Shown piece by piece: positions 1 through 8,813 of a stretch of DNA of 22,348 bases (positions are counted from its first letter, which is position 1; every line of letters begins with the position of its first letter). Source of the stretch: CAWULT01 sp963923455 (GTDB taxonomy: Bacteria > Acidobacteriota > Vicinamibacteria > Vicinamibacterales > UBA2999); contig CAWULT010000076.1 in the NCBI GenBank assembly GCA_963923455.1, forward strand, positions 1 to 22,348, written 5' to 3'. The notes beneath the pieces were generated by a model. That model was not told the DNA's origin and did no database searches. It worked only from the letters and a program-made list of their open reading frames with translations. A program made the position numbers and the translations under genes.

Positions 1-2232
1 CACCTCCGTCAGCAGCGACTCGACGAACCATCCCGTCCGGAACTCGTCGGGCGGCGCCGCGAACCACGTCAGCAGCGCGTAGAACGTCAGGACGTCGAAC
101 GCCGAGCTGATCAGACCGAACGTCATCATGTGCCGCCCGATGAAGCCGATGTCCCAGCGGCGCGGGCGGTCGACGAGCTCCGGATCCACGCTGTCCCCGG
201 CGATGCCGACCGCCGGCACGTCCGACAGGAAGTTGTTCAGCAGAATCTGGCCGGCGGTCAGCGGCAGGAACGGCAGTACCAGCGAGGCTGCCGCCATGCT
301 GACCATGTTTCCGAGGTTCGCGCTGGTGGTGATCAGCACGTACTTCAGCGTGTTGGCGAACGTCCGCCGGCCCTCCTCGATGCCCCGTCGGATCACGTCG
401 AGCCCCCGCTCGAGCAGCACGAAGTCGGCGGCCTCCTTCGCCACGTCCACCGCCTGCTCGACCGACAGGCTGGTGTCGGCCGCGTGCATGGCCGGCGCGT
501 CGTTGACCCCGTCGCCGAGAAAGCCGACCACCCACCCCATCTTCTGCAGCGACAGGATGATCCGCTCCTTCTGATTCGGGTCCACTTCGACGAAGATGTC
601 CGTCCGCTCCGCGGCGTGCCAGAGCGCCTCGCCGTGCAGTTCGTCGAGCTCACGCCCGGTCAACACGTGTTCGGCGTGCAGGCCGACCTGCCGCGCCACG
701 CGCTCGGCGACGAGACGGCTGTCACCCGTGATCAGCTTCACGCGCACACCCAGCGACGCCAGCTCGACGATCGCCTCCGCGACGCCCGCCTTCGGACGGT
801 CGAGAAAGGTGAGGAACCCGGCGAACCGCAGGTCCCGCTCGTCCCCTCGCCCGTAGGCGGCCTGCCGCGGCACCACGGCCGTGGCCACGGCGACGACCCG
901 GATTCCCTCGGCCGTCCACCCTTCGTACCGCTCGCGCAGGCGTGCGCGCGTGCCCTCGTCCAGCGCCGTCCCGTCGGCTGCGGCGGAACAGATCTCGAGC
1001 ACCTGCAGGAACGCTCCCTTGGTGATCAACCGCGCCTGCCCGCCGTCGGCCACCACGACGGTCACACGCTTGCGCACGAAGTCGAACGGGATCTCCGCAA
1101 GCTTCTGCAGCGAGTCGGCGTCGAGGGGACGCGCACGCACGAGCGCGTCGTCCAACGGGCTGCTGACCCCGGTCTCGAGCGTGGCGTTGCAGGCCGCCAG
1201 GTCGAGGACGGCCGGCGACGGCTCACCGGCGCCGTCGTATGCCCCTCCCAGCTCGATCACCCCCTCGGTCAGCGTACCCGTCTTGTCGGTGCACAACACG
1301 TCCATCGACCCGAGGTTCTCGATGGCGTTGAGGTGGCGCACGAGCACCCCCCGGCGGGCCATGGCCTGGGCTCCGCGCGCGAGGTTCACGCTCAGGATGG
1401 CTGGCAGGAGTTCCAGACTCAACCCCACCGCGAGCGCAACGGCGAACAGCAGCGTCTCGACCGGGGGGCGCCCCCGGAACACGTGGGCCACGAACACCAG
1501 CAGGACCATCACGAGCATCGCGCTGGTGAGCAGGTAGCCGAAGCGCCGCACGCCCCGGTCGAAGGCGGTCTCGGGCGGGCGCAGGCTCAATCGGTGGGCG
1601 ATGCCGCCGAACGCGGTGCGCTGGCCGGTGGCCACCACGACGCACCGCGCGCTGCCGCTGCGGACGTTCGTCCCCAGGAAGACGCAATTGACGCGTTCGG
1701 CCAGTTCCGCGGAAGCCGGCACGGCCCCGGGGGCCTTCTGCACCGGAAAGCTCTCGCCGGTCAGGACGGCCTCGCTGACGAAGAAGTCGGACGCCTCCAG
1801 GACGACGGCGTCGGCGGGCACGAGGGCCCCGGCGGACAGCAGCACGACGTCTCCGGGCACGACCGCCTGCACCGGCACCGTGATGGGATGCCCGCCGCGG
1901 ACGACGGTCGTCGTCACCGTCAGGCGGGCCCTCAGCGCCGCCACCGCGCGCTGCGCCGTGTACTCGCGCGAGAACCCGATGCCGACGGTCACGAGCACGA
2001 TCACCAGGACGATGCCGGCGTCGACCCACTCGCCGGACACGGCCGAGGCCAGGGCTGCGAACACCAGCAGGAGCAGCAACGGGCTCCGGACCTGATTCCA
2101 CAGCACGCCCGGCCACGAGACGTGCGTGTGTTCCCGCAGCTCGTTGCGCCCGAAGACCTCGAGGCGCGTCGCGGCTTCGGCCGCGGACACCCCGACGGGC
2201 CCCGTCTCGAGCCGTGTCAGCAGTTCCGACAC
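1..2232 (-). CDS. mgtA: Magnesium-translocating P-type ATPase (P-IIIB, MgtA-like), 3' end outside the window
   Basis: Inner-membrane cation pump, probably importing Mg2+ at the cost of ATP. The 744 codons in the window carry the P-type hallmarks in order: TGES (residues 158-161 counted from the GTG), the phosphorylation loop CTDKTGTLTEG with Asp316, and GDGVNDAP (573-580). The stretch around PAILSVNLARGAQAMARRG and the late NNFLSD / RPRRWDIGFIGRHMM / GWFVESLLTEV segments match the IIIB magnesium subfamily rather than Ca2+ or heavy-metal pumps. Family members are about 890 residues, so roughly 150 C-terminal residues lie beyond base 1. In frame, the first usable start is GTG at 2232, with no clear Shine-Dalgarno. 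A better start, ATG at 2269 with GGAG in front, lies one frame away, so the 5' end looks frameshifted. The stop of the RnfD-like gene is about 170-200 bp upstream on the same strand. Family is secure; metal specificity is inferred from subfamily. Confidence 0.9.
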   Translation of the reverse strand, partial: MSELLTRLETGPVGVSAAEAATRLEVFGRNELREHTHVSWPGVLWNQVRSPLLLLLVFAALASAVSGEWVDAGIVLVIVLVTVGIGFSREYTAQRAVAALRARLTVTTTVVRGGHPITVPVQAVVPGDVVLLSAGALVPADAVVLEASDFFVSEAVLTGESFPVQKAPGAVPASAELAERVNCVFLGTNVRSGSARCVVVATGQRTAFGGIAHRLSLRPPETAFDRGVRRFGYLLTSAMLVMVLLVFVAHVFRGRPPVETLLFAVALAVGLSLELLPAILSVNLARGAQAMARRGVLVRHLNAIENLGSMDVLCTDKTGTLTEGVIELGGAYDGAGEPSPAVLDLAACNATLETGVSSPLDDALVRARPLDADSLQKLAEIPFDFVRKRVTVVVADGGQARLITKGAFLQVLEICSAAADGTALDEGTRARLRERYEGWTAEGIRVVAVATAVVPRQAAYGRGDERDLRFAGFLTFLDRPKAGVAEAIVELASLGVRVKLITGDSRLVAERVARQVGLHAEHVLTGRELDELHGEALWHAAERTDIFVEVDPNQKERIILSLQKMGWVVGFLGDGVNDAPAMHAADTSLSVEQAVDVAKEAADFVLLERGLDVIRRGIEEGRRTFANTLKYVLITTSANLGNMVSMAAASLVLPFLPLTAGQILLNNFLSDVPAVGIAGDSVDPELVDRPRRWDIGFIGRHMMTFGLISSAFDVLTFYALLTWFAAPPDEFRTGWFVESLLTEV

Positions 2233-2378
2233 GTCCTCGGCCCAGTAACGCTTCCGGCACCTCGGTCATCGCACTCCAGGCGCCCCATCGACGCGCCAAG
2301 ACGCCGGCGTCGTGCCTGACGACACGCGAGCGCGGCCCCCTCTGCGCGCATTATCGATGGAAATGCCTGCGCGCGGAT

Positions 2379-2396
2379 GGCACGGGCCTCCGTGCC
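2379..2396. other. Small perfect hairpin between the RnfD-like gene and the ATPase
   Basis: Seven-base arms GGCACGG and CCGTGCC with a four-base loop. It sits 40 bp past the stop of the RnfD-like gene and about 110 bp before the ATPase start. No T-run follows on the minus strand, so it may be a weak terminator, an mRNA-stabilising stem or chance in GC-rich DNA. Confidence 0.3.
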
Positions 2397-2435
2397 GGGG
2401 TCGCGCTCGACCCGCCGGATCGGTGCCGTGCTGGT

Positions 2436-3317
2436 CTACGCCGTGGCGGGTCTGGGCGCCGCGCTGGGTGCCTGCCGGCGGGCGTCGAGCAGGGCCTCGA
2501 GGAACAGCGCAGCGGGCCCGACGAAGAAGAGCGCGTAGAACGGCGCGTAGACGACTTCGTTCAGGCGCAGCACCATCTCGACGAGCGCCACGACGAATAC
2601 CGTCGCCGCCTGGCCCCACTTCGACCGCACCGAGGTCTTCGGGTCGGTGATCATGAAGAAGACGTAGAGCTGGTACATCGGGCCCGTCAGCGGCGCCACG
2701 CTCGCCAGCCACGGCGTGCCCGTGACCGCCGCCCGCACCCAGGAGAACGCCAGGAACGACGCCACGTAGGTGGCCGACTGGTGGAACCGGCCGGCGCGCC
2801 AGACGATCACCGACCCCAGGGTCCAGATGACCACCATGGGCGCCACCACGTTGCCCCACTGGATGCTCAGCAGCGAGGCCGTCTGCGGGGCCAGGAACAG
2901 CACCGCGCTCACGCCGAAGTTCGACGGGTTCCAGATGTGGCGCCCGTTAATCCGCAACACGTACTTCGTCAGGATGGAGATGAACGCACAGAGGACGTAG
3001 GGCCACAGGAACGGCGAGCGCAGCAGGATGCCGCAGCTGATGCCGCTGATGTACGCGCTGGCCGGATGCGGAATCCGCCCGTACGTCAGGTAGCCCAGCA
3101 CGATCTCGGTGCCGATCGCGGTCGCGATGGCGAGCCCCGTCTTCTCCCAGCCCTCGAGAATGCCGAACGACAGGTGCGCCGTCAGCAGGATCGACGTGAT
3201 CAGCAGTGGCGGCAGGAAGCGATTGTCGATCCCGAACAGACGCCGTCCGGCGAGGGTCATCCGCGGCGTCTTCGCGACGTCCGTCCCGCCCGGGGCGGAC
3301 ACGTGTTCAGTTGCCAT
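2436..3317 (-). CDS. RnfD/NqrB-like integral membrane protein (possible UnbU-type)
   Basis: A 293-residue polytopic membrane protein with about eight to ten hydrophobic segments from residue 34 to 280. Two segments resemble the RnfD/NqrB family: WNPSNFG near 129-135 (compare the NP-x-x-x-G of RnfD) and ITDPKTS at 223-229 (compare the TDP motif). In RnfD and NqrB these proteins hold covalent FMN on a Thr in a GAT-type motif; no such motif is visible here, and no other Rnf/Nqr subunit is in the window. The ATG overlaps the last 11 bp of the upstream FG-GAP/UnbV gene, so the two are probably translationally coupled. From memory, the enediyne protein UnbU is a membrane protein of this general kind found beside UnbV, which would make this a UnbU-like partner. 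The assignment rests on short motifs, topology and context; the biochemical role is unknown. Confidence 0.72.
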   Translation of the reverse strand: MATEHVSAPGGTDVAKTPRMTLAGRRLFGIDNRFLPPLLITSILLTAHLSFGILEGWEKTGLAIATAIGTEIVLGYLTYGRIPHPASAYISGISCGILLRSPFLWPYVLCAFISILTKYVLRINGRHIWNPSNFGVSAVLFLAPQTASLLSIQWGNVVAPMVVIWTLGSVIVWRAGRFHQSATYVASFLAFSWVRAAVTGTPWLASVAPLTGPMYQLYVFFMITDPKTSVRSKWGQAATVFVVALVEMVLRLNEVVYAPFYALFFVGPAALFLEALLDARRQAPSAAPRPATA

Positions 3318-5106
3318 GGGGCTCCTTCAGCGCATGCACCCGGTCGACGGCCGGGCCGACGATCTCCTGGCGCGTCCCGGACGGCCATCGCACGACGACG
3401 CGGTCCACCTGGCCCGCCGAGCCGAGGCCGACGTGGATGCGGCGCGAGTTCTGCGCACTGAAGCCGCTGGCGGCCGCGACTTCCTGCGCCTGGACCTTCC
3501 CGGCCCAGTGCACCTCGATCCGGGCGCCAATCGCGCTCCGGTTGCTCACCGTCCCCTCGAGGTCGAACGCGATCCAGTGGCGACCCGGCTGCACGTCGTT
3601 CCGGTACAGCAGCAGCGGCCCACGCTGGTTGGCCACCACCACGTCGAGCGCGCCGCGATTGCCGAAGTCGGCGAACGCCACGGCGCGGCCGTCGTTGGAG
3701 TCGCTGACACCCACGACCTGCGCGACGTCGGTGAAGCGGCCCGCGCCGTCGTTGAGCCAGAGGCGCTTGCGCTGGTACCCCGAGAGACTGCGGCCCTTCA
3801 TGGCGGGCCAGTTTCGCGCGTCGCCGATGATCGTGCTGTGGCCCACCGCAATCACCGAGAAGTCGTACCAGTAGCTGCTCCGCTCCCCCGCCGAGACGTA
3901 GCCGTTGAGCAGGTAGAGGTCGAGGTTGCCGTCGTTGTTCAGGTCACCGAACTGCGCGCCCCAGCTCCACCCGCCCAGATCGATCCCCAGGCTCGCGGCG
4001 AGGTTGTCGAACTCCATGCGTCCGGCCGGCCCTGCCTTCGGCACCCACAGGTCGTTGCCCTGGACGAGTACGCCGGGCTCGGAGATGTTCGTTTTGTAGA
4101 TCGCCAGGCGGCCGTCGTTGAAGACGTCACCGAACGACGCGTTCATGCCGCTCTTCGGCGTCCGGCCGACCCCTGCGTCCTGCGCGACGTCGAGGAAGCC
4201 CCGCCCCGCCTGGTTCACGAACAGCTCCGACACGCCGTAGTCGTTCGACAGGAACAGGTCCGGGTAGCCGGACCCGGACAGGTCCGCCGTGCCCACCGCC
4301 AGCGTCCAGCGGCGGCTCGTGATGCCCATCGCCGTCGTCACATCGGCGAAGGTCCCGTCACCGCGGTTGCGCAGCAGGTACTTGCGGCCGCCGTTGTTGG
4401 CGTACTCGAAGCTCTCCGGCATGATCCGCGTCGTCGTCAGGCGCCAGAGGTCGATCCGCTCGTCCCAGTACCCGGCCAGGAACAGGTCGAGCAGGCCGTC
4501 CCGGTCGAAGTCGAGCCAGGTCGCGGCGTTCGCGTTCACCCAGGCCGGCAGCCCCGCCTGCTCCCCTGCCGGCACGAAGCGCCGGCCGCCCTCGTTGCGG
4601 AACAGCTCCGGACGGCCGTACTTGAACAGGAAGAGGTCTTCGAACCCGTCGTTGTCGTAGTCGCCCCACACGGCGCCCATCGACACACCGGTACCGGGCC
4701 GGTTGACGTCGGCCACCCCCACCTCGGCGGCCACGTCGGTGAACGTGCCGTCTCCCTGGTTCCGGTACAGGCGATTCCGGCTGCCCTCGCCGCTGTTGGT
4801 GACGTAGAAGTCCTGCCAGCCGTCGCGGTCGAAGTCGGCGACGGCGACCGACGCGCCGGTCGACGCCACCTGCGGCATGATGTGCTCGAGCTGCCGATCG
4901 AACGTCGGCGCCTGGTGCACGAAGTCGATGCCGGAGGCTTTGGCGACCTCGCGCAACTGAAAGCCATAGCGGCTCGCCGTCGCCACGGGTGTGCCCGCCG
5001 TGAGCCCGACCGTGCGCCGGTTCAGCGTCCAGACCGCGGCCAGGGACGCAACCAGGAGCGCGGTCCACACCGCCTGGGCCACACGCTGACGAGTTGACTG
5101 GGTCAT
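3307..5106 (-). CDS. CRTAC1-type FG-GAP/VCBS repeat protein with C-terminal UnbV/ASPIC domain
   Basis: A 599-residue exported or membrane-anchored protein. A hydrophobic segment at about residues 9-27 (signal peptide or anchor) is followed by a seven-fold run of FG-GAP calcium-binding loops of the D-x-D-x-D-G-x-x-D type: DFDRDGWQD, DYDNDGFED, DFDRDGLLD, DLSGSGYPD, DVFNDGRLA, DLNNDGNLD and DFGNRGALD. These predict a beta-propeller. Residues of about 507-588 form the UnbV/ASPIC domain, recognisable from SAIGARIEVHW, HVGLGS and VVVRWPSG. Such proteins are probably extracytoplasmic and involved in binding; no catalytic role is established. The gene lies 54 bp downstream of a larger protein of the same kind and its TGA overlaps the ATG of an RnfD-like membrane protein, so the three look like one operon. 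The ATG at 5106 has only a weak ribosome binding site. Confidence 0.88.
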   Translation of the reverse strand: MTQSTRQRVAQAVWTALLVASLAAVWTLNRRTVGLTAGTPVATASRYGFQLREVAKASGIDFVHQAPTFDRQLEHIMPQVASTGASVAVADFDRDGWQDFYVTNSGEGSRNRLYRNQGDGTFTDVAAEVGVADVNRPGTGVSMGAVWGDYDNDGFEDLFLFKYGRPELFRNEGGRRFVPAGEQAGLPAWVNANAATWLDFDRDGLLDLFLAGYWDERIDLWRLTTTRIMPESFEYANNGGRKYLLRNRGDGTFADVTTAMGITSRRWTLAVGTADLSGSGYPDLFLSNDYGVSELFVNQAGRGFLDVAQDAGVGRTPKSGMNASFGDVFNDGRLAIYKTNISEPGVLVQGNDLWVPKAGPAGRMEFDNLAASLGIDLGGWSWGAQFGDLNNDGNLDLYLLNGYVSAGERSSYWYDFSVIAVGHSTIIGDARNWPAMKGRSLSGYQRKRLWLNDGAGRFTDVAQVVGVSDSNDGRAVAFADFGNRGALDVVVANQRGPLLLYRNDVQPGRHWIAFDLEGTVSNRSAIGARIEVHWAGKVQAQEVAAASGFSAQNSRRIHVGLGSAGQVDRVVVRWPSGTRQEIVGPAVDRVHALKEPHGN

Positions 5107-5160
5107 ACCGCCGCCATACGTTACCTGTCCCCGTCGGCGGCAGGCACTAATGCGTTTGCG

Positions 5161-8100
5161 TTATCTGGCACGCGCCGGTCCACGCCCCGGCCGGAGGCCC
5201 GCGACGAAGCGGGAGGAGCCGACGTAGCGGGTGTGGAAACGCTCCCAGTCCGAAGCGTGACGGCGGTAGACGGGATCGGCCTCCAGGGTGTCATCCGCCG
5301 CGGACGACCCGTAGGCGGGCCTGGCGTGTGACGGCAGGGGCAGTACAGTCTGCGAGAAGCTCGTGTTGTAGTCCCCGTCCTTTTCCCAGCCGTCGCCGAC
5401 GAGGACGAAATCCCGCCGCCACCCTGCGGGCGGTTCGGCCGCCGCCGTGAACCGCAGCCGCATCTCGTCACCGGCGTTCATGATCACGTAGCGGTCGTCG
5501 ACCGACGCCAGCAGTTCGCGGACATCACCGAACCGCGTGTAATACCCCTCCAGGTCCCGCCAGCGCGGCGTCGTGTTGGCAAGCCGGTCGTACACGGGCG
5601 TTTCCGGCGCCTCTCCGCGAGGAGACGTCGTCACCGAGAATCCGCGGAACCGCAGGTCGGCCGATGCGAGCGGCAGATGAGCCGCCCGGACGCCGACCTC
5701 GGCCGGGGTGGCCACGGCCAGCCAGTCCCAGTACACCTCGAGGTTCGTCCGGAGGCGGACGCGCGTGGCCTCACCCGCACCCGAGAGGTCGATCAGCATC
5801 GTCTTGTTCTTGCCGGCCGGGAAACCGACGTCGGGGTCCACGACGCGCCAGCGGCCGTCGGCCCCGAGAGCCTCGAGCACCACACCCGACGGGCGCACGG
5901 ACGCCCCCTGCCCGATGGCCATGTTGATGCTGCTGTCGGTCGGATACACCCATCCCAATGCGACCAGCGTCGGCGCGCCCGCGCCCGGACGCCTCGCGGG
6001 CAGCGTGACGTCGACGTAGTGCTCGGGCGCGATGCCCTGGTAGGCCCCCTTCGGGAAGCTCGCCAGGTACCGGCCATCACGGGCGGCCACGAGTGCCGTG
6101 ACGTCGTTCCCGCGCTCGTCCTCGGCGCGGGTCACGGGCACGGGCGGCGAAAACGCGCGGATGGTACCTGCCTGGGGCCGGGCCGCCGAGAAGCGCTCGT
6201 CGACGAACACCTCGGTCCCCAGGGGATGGTCGATCACCTGCAGCGACACGTGATCGAAGAAATGCGTCTCCCACAGCTCCGCCGTGATGCGCAGGTCATA
6301 GGTTCCGTCGCGCGGCACGAGCTGATCGCCGCGGATCTTGACCCAGTCCTCGGTCTGGACCACACCGGCCGTGTCCTGCGCGTTGATCCGGAGTCCCAGC
6401 GGCGACCGCCAGAGGAAGTCGGTCACGAAGGTCATGGCCTGCCCGTCGTCGGCGAACACCCACGGGCAGGATCCCTTCAACCGCTGCTCCGCCGCGAAAA
6501 CGCCGTCGACCGCGACGCCGAACTCCGCCTGCGGCACGCCGTTGGGCCAGACGATCCGCGCCACGTCGATGGCCGACCGCGATCCGAGGCCGACATGGAC
6601 GGGGCGGCCGGTCACCGCCTGCCGCTGCCAGAGCAGGCCTGCCCGCACCTCGAGCTGCCCGCCAGCGCCGAACGCATTGATCCGCTGGTCGCCCGCGTTC
6701 TGCTGGCCTCGCGTCGAGAACGACTTCCAGTGATACCCGCGCGTGCCCCGCCCCAAGGCCCGCACCGGCACGCCTCCGGCCAGCCCGAGCAGGTCCAGCA
6801 CTCCGTCGCCGTTGACGTCCGCGGCCGCGAACACCTCGGCATCCACCGCTCCCGCCAGCAGCTGCACGTCGAAGCGGGCGTCCGCGAGCCAGATCCGGGT
6901 GCCGGCGGGGCCCGAGGCCACGACGTCGAGCGCGCCGTTGTTGTCGAGGTCCTCGGTCAGCAGCCGGTAGCTCCCCGCGGCCGCGCCCTGGCCCGCGAAC
7001 CCGGCCCAGGCAGTCACGTCATCCTGGCGCCATCCGCCGTCTGCCCTCGACAGCCGCCGGATCGCGCCGGCGTCGTCGATGGTGACCAGGTCGAACGTGC
7101 CGTCGGCGTCGAGATCGGCCGCGCCCAGGCCCAGCAGCGGCCGCGGGCCGGATGGCACGTCGAGGGGGGCGAACTGCCCCGCCTGCCGGTTCAAGTACAC
7201 GACCAGGCGTCCGCGGCCGTCGAGAAACGCCGCGTCGGGGTCCAGATCCCGGTCGAGGTCGACCCAGACGAACGCCGCCGCCTGGTGCACCGCGGTGAAC
7301 GTCTGCAGCACCCGCCAGGTCCCGTCCCCGTTGTTCCGGGCCACGAGGGTGCCGCCGTCCTCGACGCCGAGCACCAGATCGACGTCGCCGTCCATCTCGA
7401 GATCGGCCGCCCAGGCGCCGGTGCAGGCGCACGTCAGCGGCGGCCCGTCCACCGTCTTCGGTGTGGCGTCGGCCAGCACGCCGCCGGGACCCTGACGGTA
7501 GATCCGCACGCCTGCGGGGCCCGCCACCGCGAGGTCGGTGATGAAGTCATGGTCCCAGTCGAGGGCCGCCAGCATCGCGGCGGTCGCGCGGAATGCCGTC
7601 CCTGCCGGCGCCGGAAGCGGAACAGCCGGTCCGGTCTCCCCGACCCGCCGCACCTGGGCACCATCGGCCACCAGCACCGCTGGCGCGGCTCGCCCATCGG
7701 CCGACAGCGCGAGCAGCGCCGTCCCGCGCGCGGCTGGATCGATCACGTCACGGGCATACGAGAGGCCTTCGTCGGCCGGGTCCGGCGCCGCGCTGACCGG
7801 CGCCATCACGAGGAACGTGGGCAGCGGCTCGGCGATGAGTTCGGATGGCGTTCGGACCTGTCCGAGGCTCTCGGTGAACGCGGGCACGCGCGCGAGCACG
7901 TTGCGCAGCAGCACCGTGGACCGGCTCGCGTCCGGCAGGATGCCGGCCGCGGCCGCGCGCTCCAGCCCGCGCAGCTGCTCGAGTGCCGGCTCGGGCCATC
8001 CAGCGGCGAGCGCCGCGATCGACGACACCGACTCGCGCAACCGCGCGACGTCTCCTCGCTTGCCCGCCAGCCGCGTCCGCTCGAGCAGCACGGCCAGGTT

Positions 8101-8661
8101 GCGTGGAGACCGGGCGCGCAGTTCCTCGAGCAGCCGCTGGGCCTCGTCGTCCGCGCCCGCCTGGCCGGCTCGCTCCAGCTCCTCCGCCAGCGCAAACCGC
8201 GCGCGCAGCCCCTCCGTGTCGAGCGACACAGCACGCCGCAGGTGGACGAGGCTCTCGTCGACCCGCCCGCGTGCGCTCTCCATGCGTGCCGCCAGCAGCA
8301 CCAGGTCGCCGTCGTCCGGCGCCAGCGCCAGAGCCCGTCCCACAGGCTCGGCGGCAGCCTCCACCTCTCCGAGCCGCAGCTGCGTCAGACCCAGATTGGC
8401 CCAGCCCGCCGGCTCCCCTGGCACGGTAGCCGTCGCGCGCGTGAATTGGTCCCGCGCGTCGTCGAGCAGCCCCACCTCGAGCGCTGCAAGCCCGTGGTAG
8501 AACGCGCGGGCCATCTCTTCGTACGCCGCGCTGCCCGGTCGCGGTACGACCGGCCCACGTCCGTGCAGCCACCACCAGGCGCTGCCCCCCGCGAGCAACA
8601 GCACCACCGCCGCGGTCAGGGCGGTCCACGTCGCTCCCCGCCGGACGTCAGTCGGTCCCAA
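5161..8661 (-). CDS. Large TPR / FG-GAP / UnbV fusion protein with an unassigned C-terminal region
   Basis: A 1166-residue protein, probably anchored in the membrane by the hydrophobic stretch at residues 13-31 and facing out. Residues of about 45-215 are TPR-like helical repeats (NLGLTQLRLGEVEAA is typical). Residues of about 315-640 hold six FG-GAP-type loops, for example DLEMDGDVDLVL, DLDADGTFDLVT, DLDNNGALDVVA and DVNGDGVLDLLG. A UnbV/ASPIC-like module follows at about 661-715 (GGQLEVRAG, HVGLGSRS, ARIVWPNG). The last 440 residues, starting at CPWVFADDG, are a separate region I cannot assign to a named domain. The start is TTG at 8661; no ATG or GTG lies between an upstream in-frame TGA and the hydrophobic segment, so the exact start is uncertain. 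It is the first gene of the three-gene unit with the CRTAC1 protein and the RnfD-like protein. Function unknown; a scaffold or binding role is inference. Confidence 0.85.
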   Translation of the reverse strand: MGPTDVRRGATWTALTAAVVLLLAGGSAWWWLHGRGPVVPRPGSAAYEEMARAFYHGLAALEVGLLDDARDQFTRATATVPGEPAGWANLGLTQLRLGEVEAAAEPVGRALALAPDDGDLVLLAARMESARGRVDESLVHLRRAVSLDTEGLRARFALAEELERAGQAGADDEAQRLLEELRARSPRNLAVLLERTRLAGKRGDVARLRESVSSIAALAAGWPEPALEQLRGLERAAAAGILPDASRSTVLLRNVLARVPAFTESLGQVRTPSELIAEPLPTFLVMAPVSAAPDPADEGLSYARDVIDPAARGTALLALSADGRAAPAVLVADGAQVRRVGETGPAVPLPAPAGTAFRATAAMLAALDWDHDFITDLAVAGPAGVRIYRQGPGGVLADATPKTVDGPPLTCACTGAWAADLEMDGDVDLVLGVEDGGTLVARNNGDGTWRVLQTFTAVHQAAAFVWVDLDRDLDPDAAFLDGRGRLVVYLNRQAGQFAPLDVPSGPRPLLGLGAADLDADGTFDLVTIDDAGAIRRLSRADGGWRQDDVTAWAGFAGQGAAAGSYRLLTEDLDNNGALDVVASGPAGTRIWLADARFDVQLLAGAVDAEVFAAADVNGDGVLDLLGLAGGVPVRALGRGTRGYHWKSFSTRGQQNAGDQRINAFGAGGQLEVRAGLLWQRQAVTGRPVHVGLGSRSAIDVARIVWPNGVPQAEFGVAVDGVFAAEQRLKGSCPWVFADDGQAMTFVTDFLWRSPLGLRINAQDTAGVVQTEDWVKIRGDQLVPRDGTYDLRITAELWETHFFDHVSLQVIDHPLGTEVFVDERFSAARPQAGTIRAFSPPVPVTRAEDERGNDVTALVAARDGRYLASFPKGAYQGIAPEHYVDVTLPARRPGAGAPTLVALGWVYPTDSSINMAIGQGASVRPSGVVLEALGADGRWRVVDPDVGFPAGKNKTMLIDLSGAGEATRVRLRTNLEVYWDWLAVATPAEVGVRAAHLPLASADLRFRGFSVTTSPRGEAPETPVYDRLANTTPRWRDLEGYYTRFGDVRELLASVDDRYVIMNAGDEMRLRFTAAAEPPAGWRRDFVLVGDGWEKDGDYNTSFSQTVLPLPSHARPAYGSSAADDTLEADPVYRRHASDWERFHTRYVGSSRFVAGLRPGRGPARAR

Positions 8662-8775
8662 GGTGCAACGGCCGCCCGTGGACGGCGACGACGGCGGCGG
8701 CTTTCACGGGAGTGGGGCGGGAAGATTCGGGCACCGCGGGAGGATACCAGCGAGCCGGGCGTTCGCGCCACGGGT

Positions 8776-8802
8776 GGGCGCCCCGACAAAGGCGGGACGC
8801 CC
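8776..8802 (-). terminator. Stem-loop after the lipocalin-like gene
   Basis: Ten-base arms (gggcgccccg / cgggacgccc, one G-T wobble on the minus strand) around a seven-base loop, starting 11 bp after the stop of the 8814-9335 gene. On the minus strand no T-run follows, so intrinsic termination would be weak. It separates that gene from the downstream TPR/FG-GAP gene. Confidence 0.45.
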
Positions 8803-8813
8803 GGCGAGCACGG

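Noticed and set aside
130..2319. 729-codon plus-strand open frame opposite the ATPase
   Set aside because: The minus strand encodes a well-conserved P-type ATPase throughout. The plus frame is His/Arg/Gly-rich without domains and is an antisense shadow of GC-rich codon usage.
2352..2357. GATAAT-like -10 box in front of the ATPase
   Set aside because: No -35 element at a suitable distance, so promoter status is not supported.
3109..5097. 662-codon plus-strand open frame opposite the CRTAC1 gene
   Set aside because: Same reason: the minus strand has seven FG-GAP loops and a UnbV domain, while the plus frame has no protein-like features.
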